A DNA stretch of 64,000 bases from Cinclus cinclus (GCF_963662255.1 NC_085055.1:15548704-15612703), one strand, 5' to 3'; positions 1 through 12,794 are shown, counted from the first letter of the stretch. Program-made: numbers and translations. Notes: generated by a model from the sequence alone, not told the origin.

Positions 1-1754
1 TATATATATATTTTAAAGGGACGAAAATAATCTGATGAGGAAAAAAGTAAGGTGCTTCTCAACAATTGTTTATGTGTGTGATGACATCTAGCAGTTCTCA
101 ATTGTTAGTGTGAGTTGTTTCACTGAGGGAGAGGCAAAATGATCTCAATTTACTTTGCAGTTATTTCAGGATACCTTGAGGTAAGAATGTGCTTGAGGAT
201 AGGTAGAGCAAAGCAGTTGGTGTCCAGTAACTTATTACACAAGGGTAAACCAGCCATTTGCTGGAGCTCTGTTTTTAAAATCTGTCATGCTGCTCAAATT
301 CTGCTGTGTTATGTTTGCTGGTTTTTCAAATAGATTTGGGCAGCCATGCTTTGGTTTGCAATTAAACAGACAATTTCTTTAGGCATTTTTTTCTGCTTCA
401 CTGAAGTAAAAAAAAATGGTTTATATCCATTTATTACATTCACTGGCAGTTTCATTACTCTGAATATTCAAAACTTGTGGAAGGAGAATTACAGCTGGAA
501 GAAAGCCAAGGATCTCATTGTTAATGGTGTTTCAAAGAATCATATTCTGAATTATCTGATAAAGGTTACATTTTATTAGATTAATTGATAGCTTTCCTTA
601 TGGGTTGGACATAGAGTTGAATTGCCAAATGAAAAGAGTAAATGTTTACTTCTAGAAAGAAGTTGCTTCTATTTTATTTTCAGTATGATACAGCTTTTGG
701 CTTTGGCCTTCTAAACCTTGATTAATCCCAATTTTGTCTCATAGCTGGTAGTTAGTTCATAATGATTGACACTGACATAGCTGCCAAATTCTTGTTTTAT
801 GCAATAGAGAAATGTTTTTTCCTGCTTGCACTTTCTTAAGTGATGGGTAAGGAAGCCCTGATTGCTCTGGCTTCCAGGACCTCTGTTTAAAGCACTTTTT
901 ATTACTTTTTTGTTGCCCATTCTATTAAATCCCTGATACTCGGGTCTCAGACTGGTGTAGTTCATTGCCTATGGGCAGCTCATTTTATGAACCATGATGG
1001 CACATCCATCCTCCTGACAGGTTGTGACATTCCAATTCCTGTAGGGACTGGCTGTGATCACAGTGGTCACAGTGCCCTGTCAGGCAGTGTGTCACTGTGG
1101 CCTGCTGCATGTGGTAGAAGAATTACTTATGAAGAGCATCCTTAAATTCAGGTGTCCCAGGCAGCTTTTAGGGAGCAGCCATTTAAGCTGGTGGTAGCTA
1201 TGTGATCATGGTGCTGATTGTGTTCTATTTTTACATCCTCATGTGACAAAAAGCTCTCATTCATCCTCACTCTCCTAATCAGTGTTTTAGCCACTTTTAT
1301 TTCTGTTGTGCTCAGTCACAGTTGGAAAATGAATGTATTTTTCAGCGCATCTGTTTTGAAGCAAATCTTGTTTTGAAGAAGAATAGTGTCTAAAGATGCA
1401 ATATTAAGATGATTTTCTTGTCTCTTATGGGTTAATTAGATGAGTTAATATAACTTAGGATTTTTTCTTTAATTTAAAATTTGCAGAATAATACTATAAA
1501 CACTTTTGTTCATTGGAGCAAAGAAGTGTTCTGAAGATACCAGAATTGCCACTGAAAGTAGCAAAAAAGAAAGACTAAAAAACAAACCTGAATAACCACA
1601 GGTTACAGATTTAGCCTTACTCTACAGGGATGTATTTCTTGATTGTATTTATTTGTACTTCAGTGCTGCTTGAGAGTTCCTATTGCCTCTGTCTCTGTGG
1701 TTCCCATCTTGAAAAAAATTGCTTTCTAAACAGCCAACACTAGCAGTGGGAGAA

Positions 1755-1895
1755 AGGAAGTGTAATCCCCATTTTACAGTTGAAAAGAGGCAGAAATGGA
1801 GTCTGACTGTTCTCAGCTCACACAGGATATCTCTGGGAGAGCCAGAAATTGAACCCAGATATGTTACTTGAGTCCTACTGAGTCTCAAGACAGTC
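1755..1895 (-). repeat. MIR-like (CORE-SINE) remnant
   Basis: Read on the + strand, the segment runs aatccccattttacag, then a cag/gag-rich stretch, then gctcacacagg, agagccagaaattgaaccc, and ends with gagtcct. This is the reverse complement of the MIR order (tRNA-like part, core, then the tail giving ctgtaaaatgggg in the forward sense), so the element lies in minus orientation. Substitutions and small gaps are many, as expected of an element that predates the split of birds from other amniotes. Borders are approximate. The identification is from a recalled consensus and was not aligned. Confidence 0.6.
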
Positions 1896-4800
1896 TTTTC
1901 TCAAAACAGAAGAAAATGCATTTATTTGATATACTCATCTCAGTGCTTTTCCTGTGGATACTATTTGGAACATCTGGGGATTTTAAAATTTAAATTTATC
2001 TTTTTTTTCTTGCTTTTCATTTCATATTAGCACTAATATTTAATGTGAGATGGAATGAAATTTACAGCTTCATTGTGTGAAGGATTGAATTAGAATGAAT
2101 TTTAATAATAGTTTGAACATAATTAAACAATTTTTTTCAAAGAGATTACATTTTTAGATAATCTTTATTGTCATTGCTATGTAAAAGATTTAAATCTGTT
2201 TCCATCTCTTTTTCATAAATTGATACATATGCAAAAACAGATGATATTTCAGATGTGCTTAAAAGGAAAAATATTTTTCCTGCCTACTTTATTAAAAGCA
2301 GATAATGGCCTAGAATGTAGGTTTTAATTATTTTCCTTCTAAAGCATTCAGAAGTTGATAATTTTTAATGAACCATGCAAATCTTGAAAATGGTGTGTCT
2401 GATCCTGGTTATATGTGTTGGATCTTTCCATGATCTCATCTGGGAGATAGGTTTGCTTTTGTATTGGGGAATTTCTTCAGCAGTGTAGGTGCAAAATCAG
2501 TTTTACTTTTATGGATTTAAATTTCTCCTAAGATCTCTTTTTACCTGAACACATGATGAAATTGCCTAAGTCCCAGCCACTTGAATAACTCGACATATTT
2601 GAGAACCACAACAATTTACATTGTAACTGGAAAAATTATCTCAGGGAGCCATGGAAAGTTGAAAACTTTGGACTATGTTAGTTTTTAATAACTGCAGGCT
2701 ATTTCAGAAGTAGTGAGTGCTCCTGGACACAAGTGCAAAGTATCAGCCTTTGACATCATTGTGGCAGCTTGGCGTTGTTAACAGGTTAATGTTCACTCTA
2801 AAGAGAATTTAAACAATCTGATGAATTCTTAATATAAGGACTGGATTTATTGGGGTTTTTTTCCCCATATGTTAGTTGAGTTGCAAGCTGGTGTAATATT
2901 GTCTATGGCTGTAGGCAACAGCAAAAAAAAGTGACCCAAACATTAGTTTTGTACTAACACATCTAAGAGGAGAGTTGCAGGTGGAAGACAGGTTTGGCAC
3001 AGTGTTCAGGAGCTCATCTGTAGCCTTGGCTTTAGACTTACTGTTCTATTTTTTGGAGCTCTCTGGAGGATCTACCTGGAATGTCTCCAGGTGGAACAAG
3101 TAGAACCACTTTGAAGAGAAGGTGAATGAGCCTCAACTGACAAATTGGTGTCATCACAAGTAGTACTGGCAGAAAGATCTTGCAGATTTACATCCTGCAG
3201 TGTTTTATCTTGAACTGAAACCTTAGGAAACAATTGGACTGGCTGGCAAACCATCCATGTTTGTGAGTGTGATTCTTAAACAAGCCCAGTTTATATTATA
3301 CCATATTCAGTTTGCCTTTGGAGAATTAACTGTGATGTGAAGGGCACCTTGGAATACATCTGTCTTAGGATTCTACTGGAAAAATGTTTCACAGGTTACA
3401 ATTGTCCAGGCATATGGAATAGTAATTGTTTGCAAATATATTTTATGCTTTTTAGCTTGGGTCTGTCAGCTGCAATGGCTGGCTGTGCCTGTTTGGTCAA
3501 GGGATGTATTATAGAAACAGACAGACTATTAAATGAAAAAATGGGGATGAAAACAAGAGGCCTAAATACAAAATATACTTTTTAAATAGTGACTATGGAA
3601 ATTCTGTAACCGAAACCACCTTGGATTTTTTAGTAGTGATCATACTGCCTTACTATTTATTCACATGCTTATATGGATTCATGTTACTTTCTGCTTTCTT
3701 TTCTCTGTGCAACAGTCTCTGAATATACTGTGCACTGCATGAGGAGTAGCTAAAAAAGGAGCTTGTAATTGTGTACTTGCAGTATACTTCCATTCAGCTC
3801 TTAGTTATTAGACCAAGTTGTGGTTTTTTGTTTTGTTTTTTCATTTTTTTTTTTTTGTGAGTTTCAATAGTTCATTGAAGGTTAGATCTTGAAATTTTGC
3901 TAGCTTTAGTTCTGATGTAGCCGTGCTGTAGTACACTGTGTCAAAATGATTCTCAGATCACCTTGGCTAACCATTGCTGCCACCTTGGTGAGGACCAGAG
4001 AAACCACAGAAACATTACAACTGACACAAATTAATCAATTTTATTTGCTTATCTCTTTTCATCTGGTAATTAAAATGGAGTGTTTAGTTCAGCAGAAAAC
4101 CTATACACAAAGGACATTGATTTGTTTTGATAGGCTTATTGGAAGACAAATAAGCTTTTGAGTTACTAGTAACTTAGGAATGGGAATGATGATAAAATAC
4201 TGTGAAGTGCTTCATAAAACTAAGTTCTGAGCGAGTCTGTGGCTGAAGCTCAACATCCAGTCATCTTTATTTTTTTTTTAATCTAATCTAAACAGTTTTA
4301 ATTATTTTCACTTCCACTATGCCTGAAAAGAGTGGGGGTGGTTCCTAAAGTGCAAGGCATTCTTCTGTGCATGGCATGGGCAGCACTGAGCAGGATTTAA
4401 TAATTAATTAAATACATCAGTTTCCAGTCAAACAAGCTCAAATTGGTTTGCATCAAATAGCATAGATCACACAGCATTTTTTATTATTGTGCTTGTAAAG
4501 TGAATGGATACATTCAATAATAGGGGAAATGCCCTTTGTGATTGAAAACATGAATTTTTTTCTTTCTTGTTACTAGGTTTGCAGATAATAACCTTAATGT
4601 TTTCGGTGTAACAAGAACAATTGAATTGCTAACACTAAATAGGCTTGTTTTGAATTTGGATTTATTGTGAAAGCATGAGTAAAGACCTTATCCAACAATT
4701 GGAAAGCTGCAGTTCTTTGAAACTCAGATCTACTCCAAGAAACTAGAATATGAAAAAACTGTTGCAAACAATTTTTGAACTGGGCTTTGTTCTCATGTCT

Positions 4801-5076
4801 ACACATTTTATCTTCAGTACTCTTAAAGGAAATTTCTATGAATATCTCTAGCACTTGGCAGTGGAGCAAGCTTAAAATGTAACTGACAAACTATAGAATA
4901 GAACTAGTTCCTTCCTGAAAATTGTTCTTTTCTGTCACTTAAATATTATTTTGTGGAGAAGAAATTTATTAATTCTTCTCTGAGAACTTAGGCATTCTTT
5001 TGATTTGCAGGGGAAAGAGACTTTACGGAGATAAGCCCTTCTGAACATAAAAATCCATACTTCCTTGATATGCCAA

Positions 5077-5078
<2 letters not shown>

Positions 5079-5111
<33 letters not shown>
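5079..5111. repeat. (TA)n microsatellite
   Basis: About 33 bases of uninterrupted TA dinucleotide in intron 1. It gives a spurious run of alternating tyrosine and isoleucine in one minus-strand frame, which is not a gene. The first ten bases of the window are a shorter TA run. Confidence 0.95.
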
Positions 5112-5115
<4 letters not shown>

Positions 5116-6870
5116 CTTGCCATATAGTTGAGTATTAAAAACAAAGAAGAGTCAGAGCGTGACCCTGATGTCTAATGTGTCACCTTATGTGTATGAGATG
5201 TGTCCCTAAGCAAAGTAAATAACATTCTGAACTGTGACCAAACTAGGAGATAAATTAATAGACCACGTATTTCAGACTGTCCTCTATGGCCTCTACGCCT
5301 TCTAGGACAAAATCTGACATTGATCATTGACTGTCTCCAAAATGAACTTTTATAATAATATTTCCTCTGTTTTCTGTCCAAAAATGCTACAGAGTCTGGG
5401 GTATACAAAAAATTGAACCAAAGAAAGAATTCCAGCTGAGGTCAATAATAGTATCGTTTTATATAAGGAGGTTTCATATTAGAGTTTGGTGTCCCTGACA
5501 TCAGACCTTTGGATTAATGGGAAGGTCAAATTCCTCGTGTAGACCCAATACTTGTTTTTTGCATTAATGATACTTAATGTTTATGTAATTGATATAATGA
5601 TAACAAATATTTAATAATAAATAACTGCCGCTTTACTGAGAAATATAATATAAAGCATTGCTTATACAGGGAAGAGCAGGAGTATTGTACAGGAAAGAAT
5701 GGAGTAGCCTTTAGAACTGGAACACTTGGGTGAAATTTGCATTTCAAGATGAGGAAATGTCTGATTCCAGTGATCTGTTTTCCCTTTGATGTGAAGACAT
5801 GTGAAGAGAGCTGCCTGATGGTCTTGGTCCAAGACAGTGAGCCAGCAGTGTGATTTAGCTCTTGTTAAGGCAAGCACTTGTTCTGTATTATCTAGGAAGC
5901 TGTTTCCAGGACAAGCAAAAGTATTGATGCTCTTGCAAAAGGCAGTGCTAAACTTTGGAGTCCCAGGTGCAAAAATGAACATGTGTCTAGAGGAAAGGGC
6001 TTGTCTTCCTCCAGGAAATGGGGCAAGTACAGCTAATTTTTCCAGGAGATGAAACTTGAGGAGTTTGTAGGTGTATTCTATGAAAGCATTATGGATGTAA
6101 AATTCAACATAGAAAAGGGAAGATATTTAACCTGCAAGTCAATCATAACATAAGAAACTACAAAATAGCTGTAGGTAAATTCAAGATAGAAATTAAAGGC
6201 ATGCAAGCCTCGGACAGCATTTTTCCTACATCACTGCACTTATTCTATTACAAATCTGTTTTAAAAATAGGCACAGTTTTGTCCCTGCTTTCAAACTCCT
6301 GTTAGAAAGCTTTCAGCACCCAAATGAATTGCACTCTGAAACTGCTGCCCACAAAATGAAGTGTAGGTAAAAGGTCCAGCTCTTTTACAAAAGAAGTTGT
6401 GTCCACAAATAGGATTGTGTGATGTGCTTAGCTTTGACCACACAGAGCTAACCTGCTGATCTGTATGAGCGCTATGCCCTTTCCTATTTCTGTTACTCCC
6501 TTAAATTCCAACATATCTGATGTTTTCCCTGAATAGGTTACTCTTTTAAGTCTGTTTTTGAAAATTCTTCATAAGGAATAGTGGCCACATTCCTTTTTTG
6601 TGTTTATCTCTTTGCTTGAATGTGGCAACAGTGAATTAGCATAAATGGTCTGAGGAAAGTAGTTAATATAGATTAATTTGTATTCTTCTTTAATCCTTTG
6701 AATTTACCTCCTTGAAGATACATCAAAGATGAGTTTAGTTCATAAACGCGTTCAGAAGATGAATACAGTCGGGGGAAAGAATCTTATTTTGTGGTATTTT
6801 TAAAACCAGAAATAAATCCTTTATAATCAGTAATTGACCTACATGATATGTTTTTTCCAGTTTATTTCAG

Positions 6871-7157
6871 ATCCTTGTGCCAGCAACCCCTGTCACCATG
6901 GTAACTGCAGCAGCAGGAGGGATGGCTACCTCTGTCTGTGCAGTGAAGGCTTCCAGGGAACAAACTGTGAGCGCTCCCTCCCCAGCCTTGCAGCCTCCGA
7001 AGGGCCAGAGGCCACCTCAGCCCAGCACAGCAGCCCAGCCTCGTCCACCCTGGAGCCTGACGTGTCTCTGCCCCGCTCCAGAGCCACTGTGACATTGCCC
7101 ACGTGGCAGCCAAAGGCAGGACAGAGAGTTGTGGATCTCAAATGGGATGAAATAGAG
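6871..7157 (+). CDS. DNER: DNER exon 2: EGF-like repeat and proline/serine-rich linker
   Basis: DNER is a single-pass neuronal surface protein with tandem EGF repeats that acts as a Notch ligand without a DSL domain. This exon encodes 95 full codons after two bases (AT) that complete an aspartate begun in exon 1. It opens with DPCASNPCHHGNC, near-identical to human, then YLCLCSEGFQGTNC, giving the six EGF cysteines. CASNPC fits the O-glucose consensus C-x-S-x-P-C. After the EGF comes a linker rich in Ser, Pro and Ala, then ATVTLPTWQPKAGQRVVDLK, which matches human closely. The long serine run that human has after GNC is here SSRR. The acceptor is tttatttcag|AT; an AG ten bases upstream at 6859-6860 would break the frame. 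The donor is GAG|gtgaga, phase 0. Confidence 0.97.
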
Positions 7158-10035
7158 GTGAGAGAATGCTGTCAAAGCAAAAATTCACTGGCAAAAAAAA
7201 AACCTTTAAAGTGTTGCTTTTAAGTTGTCATTTGTGCGTGATTTCATGATGCCCTCGTAAGAAGACTGAAGGTATGATCTCTGTCCCGAGTTAATATGCT
7301 GGTAAAATTATAACAAAAACCCATTTGGTCCATGTTACGAGTAATAGACTGAAGTTGGCTAGTGTGTGTTGCATTAGATAATACTTTGAAATGGGATAAT
7401 ACTGTTTCTTCCAGTCAATTATGTGACACAATATCTCCAAAAATCAAATAAATTTAGAAAATTGTAAGAGTTAAAGCAATACCTTTAACATATTTTTTTG
7501 TATTTTCCTTTATATTCATATTTTGCTGCATGTTCCTGCATTATTAAGAAGACTTAGTTACTTGAGGATTAAAAGTGCTAGTTAATACATTACACAGGGC
7601 ACAACTCTAGGGATGAAATGGCAGTGGTGGAAACTTTTAAATGCTTAAATTTTAAACATTTGCTGTAACTCTTACAAACAAATCTCTGTCAACACAATGT
7701 CTGGTAAAACTACAGCTGGAAAGCACGCACCATACGATCCTTAAGAAATGTGATCTTTGCTTTCCACTGTGTTGTACTCTAGCCTATTTGCTAAATGTTT
7801 TGGCTGGATGCAAGTATCTGCAAAAATAAAATAAAAACCCTCCCAAACTGTCAAACTTAACAGAGTCATTTTTAAAATAATAATCAGCTTAGTACCAAGT
7901 GCTAGAATAATGAAACTTGTTGCTGAAAAATATTTTAATTTCTAAGCTTAGGAGGAGATTTCATTTCTGTGACATCATTTTCTTATTGGGAAAAGCCTTG
8001 TAATATAATTATATTTCAGTTTATTGAGGAATTAGTAGGCAAATTGTCAGTTGTATCTTTTTTGGAAATGTTTCAATGAGTTTGATTGTCCTGAAGTGTT
8101 TCAACATATTACATAATGAGAAAGTGAGCAGGCAGGAGTTTAAACCTGGAACAAGTGAATTTTTCATCACTCTTTGCTAGCCCAAACAAATTTGTTGATG
8201 TTTCCACTGTAAAATTTATTTAATCAATTTTCTGAAAGTAGAATCAGCTTATGTAAAATGTGTTTGGTGTGTTATGACTCTCTGATTTTTTGCTGAAGTG
8301 TAAGTATTTATAGGGCTTTATTTCATTTCGGTGGGAGTGCTGGTGGGAAATATCTGCAGCATAAAGCTTTATTTCCTGGAATTCCATCTCCCATATCTAT
8401 TATTTTACATTAGAGCATATGTCAGGCACCAAGGATGGAGTTTGGAGAGAGCACTGCAGCAGAAGCAAACAATGATCTGCTCTTATTACTTAGTTCAAAT
8501 GCAGTCTCATCTCTGCATGGGTGGTCCATATGTCCTGATCAATTAAGGGCATGCTCTTCCCTGTATCAGAGTTCCCTGGTCTGTCTTCCTCAGTCTGTGG
8601 TATGGTGTTGTATAAGGAACATTTCTGCCTGGTTTGCATTTTAGGTAGATTCAGTAAGAATTTCAGTCAAACAGATCATTCACAAGTAGGTATTTCAGTA
8701 GCTGAAATTCACCCTTCTGCATGTCATCTGTTACCTGAGAAACACAGATAGGTTAGCAATTGCCAGTGCATGACTAACACTAGCATGGAAATTACTTGCT
8801 ATCCTATTATGAAATTGTTTGTGTTGATATGTTTTTAATATACTGTGATGGGTCTTGTATTTTTGACAAGCTCTCCAGTGTGGCATAATGACCTTCTACC
8901 TTGTTCTTTGGAAGCCACAGGAAGAGAGATGTTTATCTGAAATAAAGAGATTCCAGTTGCTGAATCAAGACATTGTATCTGATCTATATTAACTGAAGAG
9001 AGTTCATTTGCCTGAAGGTCTGTGTTCCAAAGCCTCTTTGGTGGGGGTTTCAAAAGTAAAAGGTGTTAATAACAAAACCACTACCTTTCCTCATAGCTGT
9101 AAACTTCACAAAACTTGATTCTTCTTCGCACTCTTGAAAGGAAGAGAATAAAGTAGCTGTAGGTTTTATATTGCAAAAATGTTCTAATCTTTGCTGAGAT
9201 TCAGAGGACAACAAATACCAATATTTTTTGTTGTTTGCTTTTTATAAATCTTCCAAGACAGTCTGTTTTCCAAATTACTCTATACTAATACTGGAACTGC
9301 TTTAATGTTCTTCAGACCCTTTTGTCTCAGAGAAAAATTTTGCCAGGCTCTTTCCACAAGCAAGCTTTCTACTAGATAGCTTTTACTATCTTGCAAGGAT
9401 GAAGTTTCCACAAAAGTTTTTCTGGGAAGTTTTGGGAACACAAAGAATGAACACCTGAGAGACGTAAGTGGTCTAGGAGAGGCATGATGTGTACTTACAG
9501 TTGGACAGGTTTTCTGTATCTCTTGGGTAGCAGGGATACATTTAGCACTGCTTGCTGGAATGAACTGTCTGGGCCAGTAGGTAAAATACAGATGTCTTTG
9601 GATACAGTTTTAGTTCTTAGAGTGGTCTTCATAAAAGAAATTAATCTTTTATTGATATACAGATTAAGGAAAAAAACCATAGATCATAAGCAAGAATATT
9701 TTCTCTCAGTTGATTTTCTTTAGTATAGTATGAATTTCTTTGTGCTCATCCATTGAAAGATATTTTTTTTTCCTATTTGAAACAACTGGTTCCCCTTGCA
9801 AAAGAGAACCAGCTAACAAACCACGTTTCCCCAGTTCAATCTTTTGCATTACAGGGTATAAGAGATACTGATTAGCCTGTAATGGGGGGGAAAAGAAACC
9901 ATATGATTAATCCTACTCAATTAATGAATTTAACAAAGGTTTCAGTGTACAAAATCAACCATAAGAATATCAGTACCATACTCTTACATACAGCTTTTAA
10001 TAATAGACCTGAAATTCTTTTCAAAGGAAATCAGC

Positions 10036-10163
10036 TGTATTATTCCCATTTTACAGACTGAGATACTGAAGCACAGAGCAGTGAAGTGATTTGCCAGGTG
10101 CACAGCCAGAAATTAGAATGCTGAGCATGTGAGTCCTAGTCTAACCTTCTATTTATACTGCAA
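10036..10163 (-). repeat. MIR-like (CORE-SINE) remnant
   Basis: The + strand reads tattcccattttacagactgag, then atactgaagcacagag, gtgaagtgatttgcca, a cacagcca word, and gtgagtcctag. In order and spacing this follows the reverse complement of MIR, where forward sense gives a gtgacc-ttgg-caagt-cactt stretch followed by ctctgtgcctcagtttcc. It is the best preserved of the three such pieces in this window. Borders are approximate, from a recalled consensus. Confidence 0.65.
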
Positions 10164-11582
10164 TTTTGTGCTCACGTTCAAGGGTTTGGAACTAATGATT
10201 AGAGGCTACAATAAACTTCTAATTCCCCTTGCAGTGGGGACAGCATTTCTTTTTGTGTGTGTCCTTAGTCAGTAAATTGCAAGCCTTTACAAGGAGTGTG
10301 GCTGAATCAGGTGTAAAATCCTAGAAGACATTGCTCCTGCTATGCAGCAATGGCAGAATTATTCCTTAAGCATGTTCTTGAAACAGGAACCTTTAAGTCT
10401 TGACTACTTTGTGTTGCTAAATATTTGTGCATTATTTTTTTTGTCCAATTATGGTATGGATGCAGAAGGAGGAACAGGACAGAATCTGAACAAAAGCAGA
10501 GGAGAGATCCATTTGAGATTGCTAAATACAGAATACAAACTTGATCCTTAGAAATGACATCTTAGGAAAATCTTTGACTTGGAAATGGGTGAAGGTTAGA
10601 GTATATATGCTTGCTTTTTTCTTACCCTATTTTCTTGGCATTCCGTCTTAGGACTGCTGTCAAAGTGCTAGAATGTGTGTAATGCTGGTTTGAGTTATGG
10701 CAGCTTTTCTAACTGTATATAAGATTTGTTTTGGAAATCTCTATAATTTTTCTTTTGCTCAGACAAAAAGATATTCTAGTAACACATAAGGAGAATGAAG
10801 GAAGCACAGATTTTGGTAGAATAATATTAGATTTCTTCTAGGATAAATCAGTAACTTCACCTACTGTCTCCTCTACAATATTAGTTTATGGAACTTTTTG
10901 TTTATATAGACACCATTTTCATACACAACTTGGCGTAAGCATCTCTGGATAGGTGCTGCTCTTTATTATATTTATTTTCTAAATAAAACCCTAAATGTCT
11001 CTAAAAGCTCAATATGCTTAAACAAAACTTACGTGAAGTTTATACAAACCTCAGTTTATGATGTTCCATTTTAAAATCATATTTAATAGATAGTAATGAA
11101 TACTAGGTTTCCTAAAAGAAAAATTCATTAAGACAGAAATTCTAGAGAGTACAGTTACATCAAGATATTGAAGGTCTTGTCTTCTGAAGCTATATTGGTG
11201 AGTGGACTCAGGATTTTTGGTTATCCAGAGCTATTTCTAAAAAGTATCTGGATTCATTTAGTTACTCCTTCAGGAATCATCCTATTTTTAAGTCCTAGAG
11301 AGTATGAGGGGAAAAAAGAAAAAGCCTGATGTGTTTACTGCCTTTCAGTGTTTTGGTGTAGAAATATCTACAGCTTACCTGACGGTCTTAGGTTGAAGTT
11401 TGTCTCAGCTTATCCTCCACTCAGCTGAACTCACACACTGCATGCGATGATTTGACTGTGTGGAATTTTTGCTCAGTGAACATGTTTACAAAGTGTTTAC
11501 CTTTCTTGTGAGAGCAGCTCCATACAATCTGGAATATAATTGGCTATTAATTGTTCATGAAAGTAATCTTTATTGTATGACT

Positions 11583-12125
11583 GGGCTGTGATCTAAGCAG
11601 AGGAAAAGAACTAAGCCCCACACAGCCACTTGCTCACTACCCCATTCAGTGAAATGGGGGAGAGATTTGGAAGGCTAAAAGTGGGAAAATTCATGGGGAG
11701 ATGAAGACAGTTCAATAATTTTAAAAAAGGAGAAATAGAAAGCAACAAAGGAAAAACCTGAACAAAACAAGCAATGCAAAAAGCCCCAGCTACTCACCAC
11801 CAAGTAACTGCTGCTCAGGCAGTCTCTGAGCAGCAGCAGCTCTGGCCAACTTCCACCCCCAGTTTTACTGCTGAGCATGACCTGCTGTGGTGTGTCCCTT
11901 TGGTCAGCTGGGATCAGCTGTCCCACTGTGTTCCCTCGGCACCCCCAGCCTACTCGCTGGTGGGGCGCTCTGAGAAAGAGAAAACGCCTCGATGCTGTAT
12001 GAACATTTTAGTGATAACAAATGTTAACACCTGTTATCAATCCTGCGTTCATCACAAGTCCAAAACACAGCACTATGCAAGCTATTGTGGAGAAAATTAA
12101 CTCCATCCCAGCCAAAACCAGTACA
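11583..12125 (-). mobile_element. Avian endogenous-retrovirus LTR remnant (solo, antisense)
   Basis: On the minus strand the element starts near 12125 with tgta and gttttggctgggatggag, followed by ttaattttctcc. It goes on through a block ending gagtaggctgggggtgc and the words gggacagctgatcccagctg and ccaaagggac. It then passes attattgaactgtcttcatc and cccatgaattttcccac, ending near gtgtggggcttag. I recall this order from a common family of bird LTRs. No gag, pol or env frame flanks it, so it looks like a solo LTR or fragment. The central part seems rearranged or shortened. Frames at 11675-11926 (minus) and 11774-12100 (plus) lie inside it and are not genes. It is antisense to DNER, as is common for LTRs kept in introns. 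The family name was not determined. Confidence 0.65.
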
Positions 12126-12779
12126 GACTGACTGAATGTCAGATTTTATGAAGCTGACAGTGAATTTGGTGGATGGTTTGGGACGAGAAGGCAGCTTGCT
12201 AATATGATCATCTGGGTAATCTATCTGTCATTTTGTAAGAGAACCTCCTGTGCCTGCTGATGCATCTGTCTCTTGGTGTGATGTTGGAATTGATAGTCTG
12301 TGACAGAAAAACAAAGTTTTATTAATGCTATCTGGAGAATTGCCGTGCGTTGGAATGCGCTGGGTCCTCTCGGTGCTGTGGTTGCTGACTCTACAGAGTG
12401 ACTCTTGCTCAGATGAGCAGAGAAACAGACTGCCAGCACCAGAATTCACTGGGTGGATGTGCAGCCTTCCTTACACCAGCTTTCAGTGCTACAATAACTG
12501 GTAAGCCTTCTTCATCTGATATTGTTTTTGGATGCAGTCTGTCAGTCTCCCCCTGGTGTTCTCCAGACAGGCACTACTCCTACTCTAAACACTTCTGACT
12601 TCTTCTCCCGTTACAAGTAAACCTTGATTTTTCTTTCTTTTTCTGGTTTTCTTTCAGGCATTGTCCTATCTGAAAATAAATAAGTGCAGTGATGGGGAGG
12701 TTAAGCTAAATGACACTAGATTTTTCAGAACCAGTAGTTTTTCTGTGCTACAGTGCAAGCGTACTGCTGGAACTGCTTC

Positions 12780-12794
12780 TTTTTTTTTTTTTTT
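12780..12794. repeat. Poly-T tract
   Basis: A run of about 15 T in intron 2, followed by a further pyrimidine-rich stretch. It could be the reversed poly-A tail of a lost retrocopy, but no body is recognisable next to it. Confidence 0.8.

Larger units (their letters stand above)
1..6870 (+). other. DNER: DNER intron 1 (3' part), noncoding
   Basis: AT-rich noncoding sequence ending in the acceptor of exon 2 (tttatttcag, AG at 6869-6870). The 5' end of this intron and exon 1 lie outside the window. It contains a MIR-like remnant near 1.76-1.9 kb, a TA dinucleotide tract near 5.08 kb and a 12-bp perfect palindrome (ctgtgatcacag, about 1052-1063) among repeated cagtg words. Short open frames here (for example 5662-5982 on the minus strand) have no recognisable domain, no splice context and AT-rich random-looking composition, so I treat them as chance. 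I see nothing else that can be supported. Confidence 0.85.

Noticed and set aside
6861..6870. Using the upstream AG (6859-6860) as the exon 2 start
   Set aside because: Adds ten bases and breaks the DPCASNPC frame, whereas the AG at 6869-6870 gives the expected phase-1 join.
11774..12100. 108-codon frame (and 11675-11926 on the minus strand)
   Set aside because: Lies inside the retroviral LTR remnant; LTRs of this type do not encode protein.
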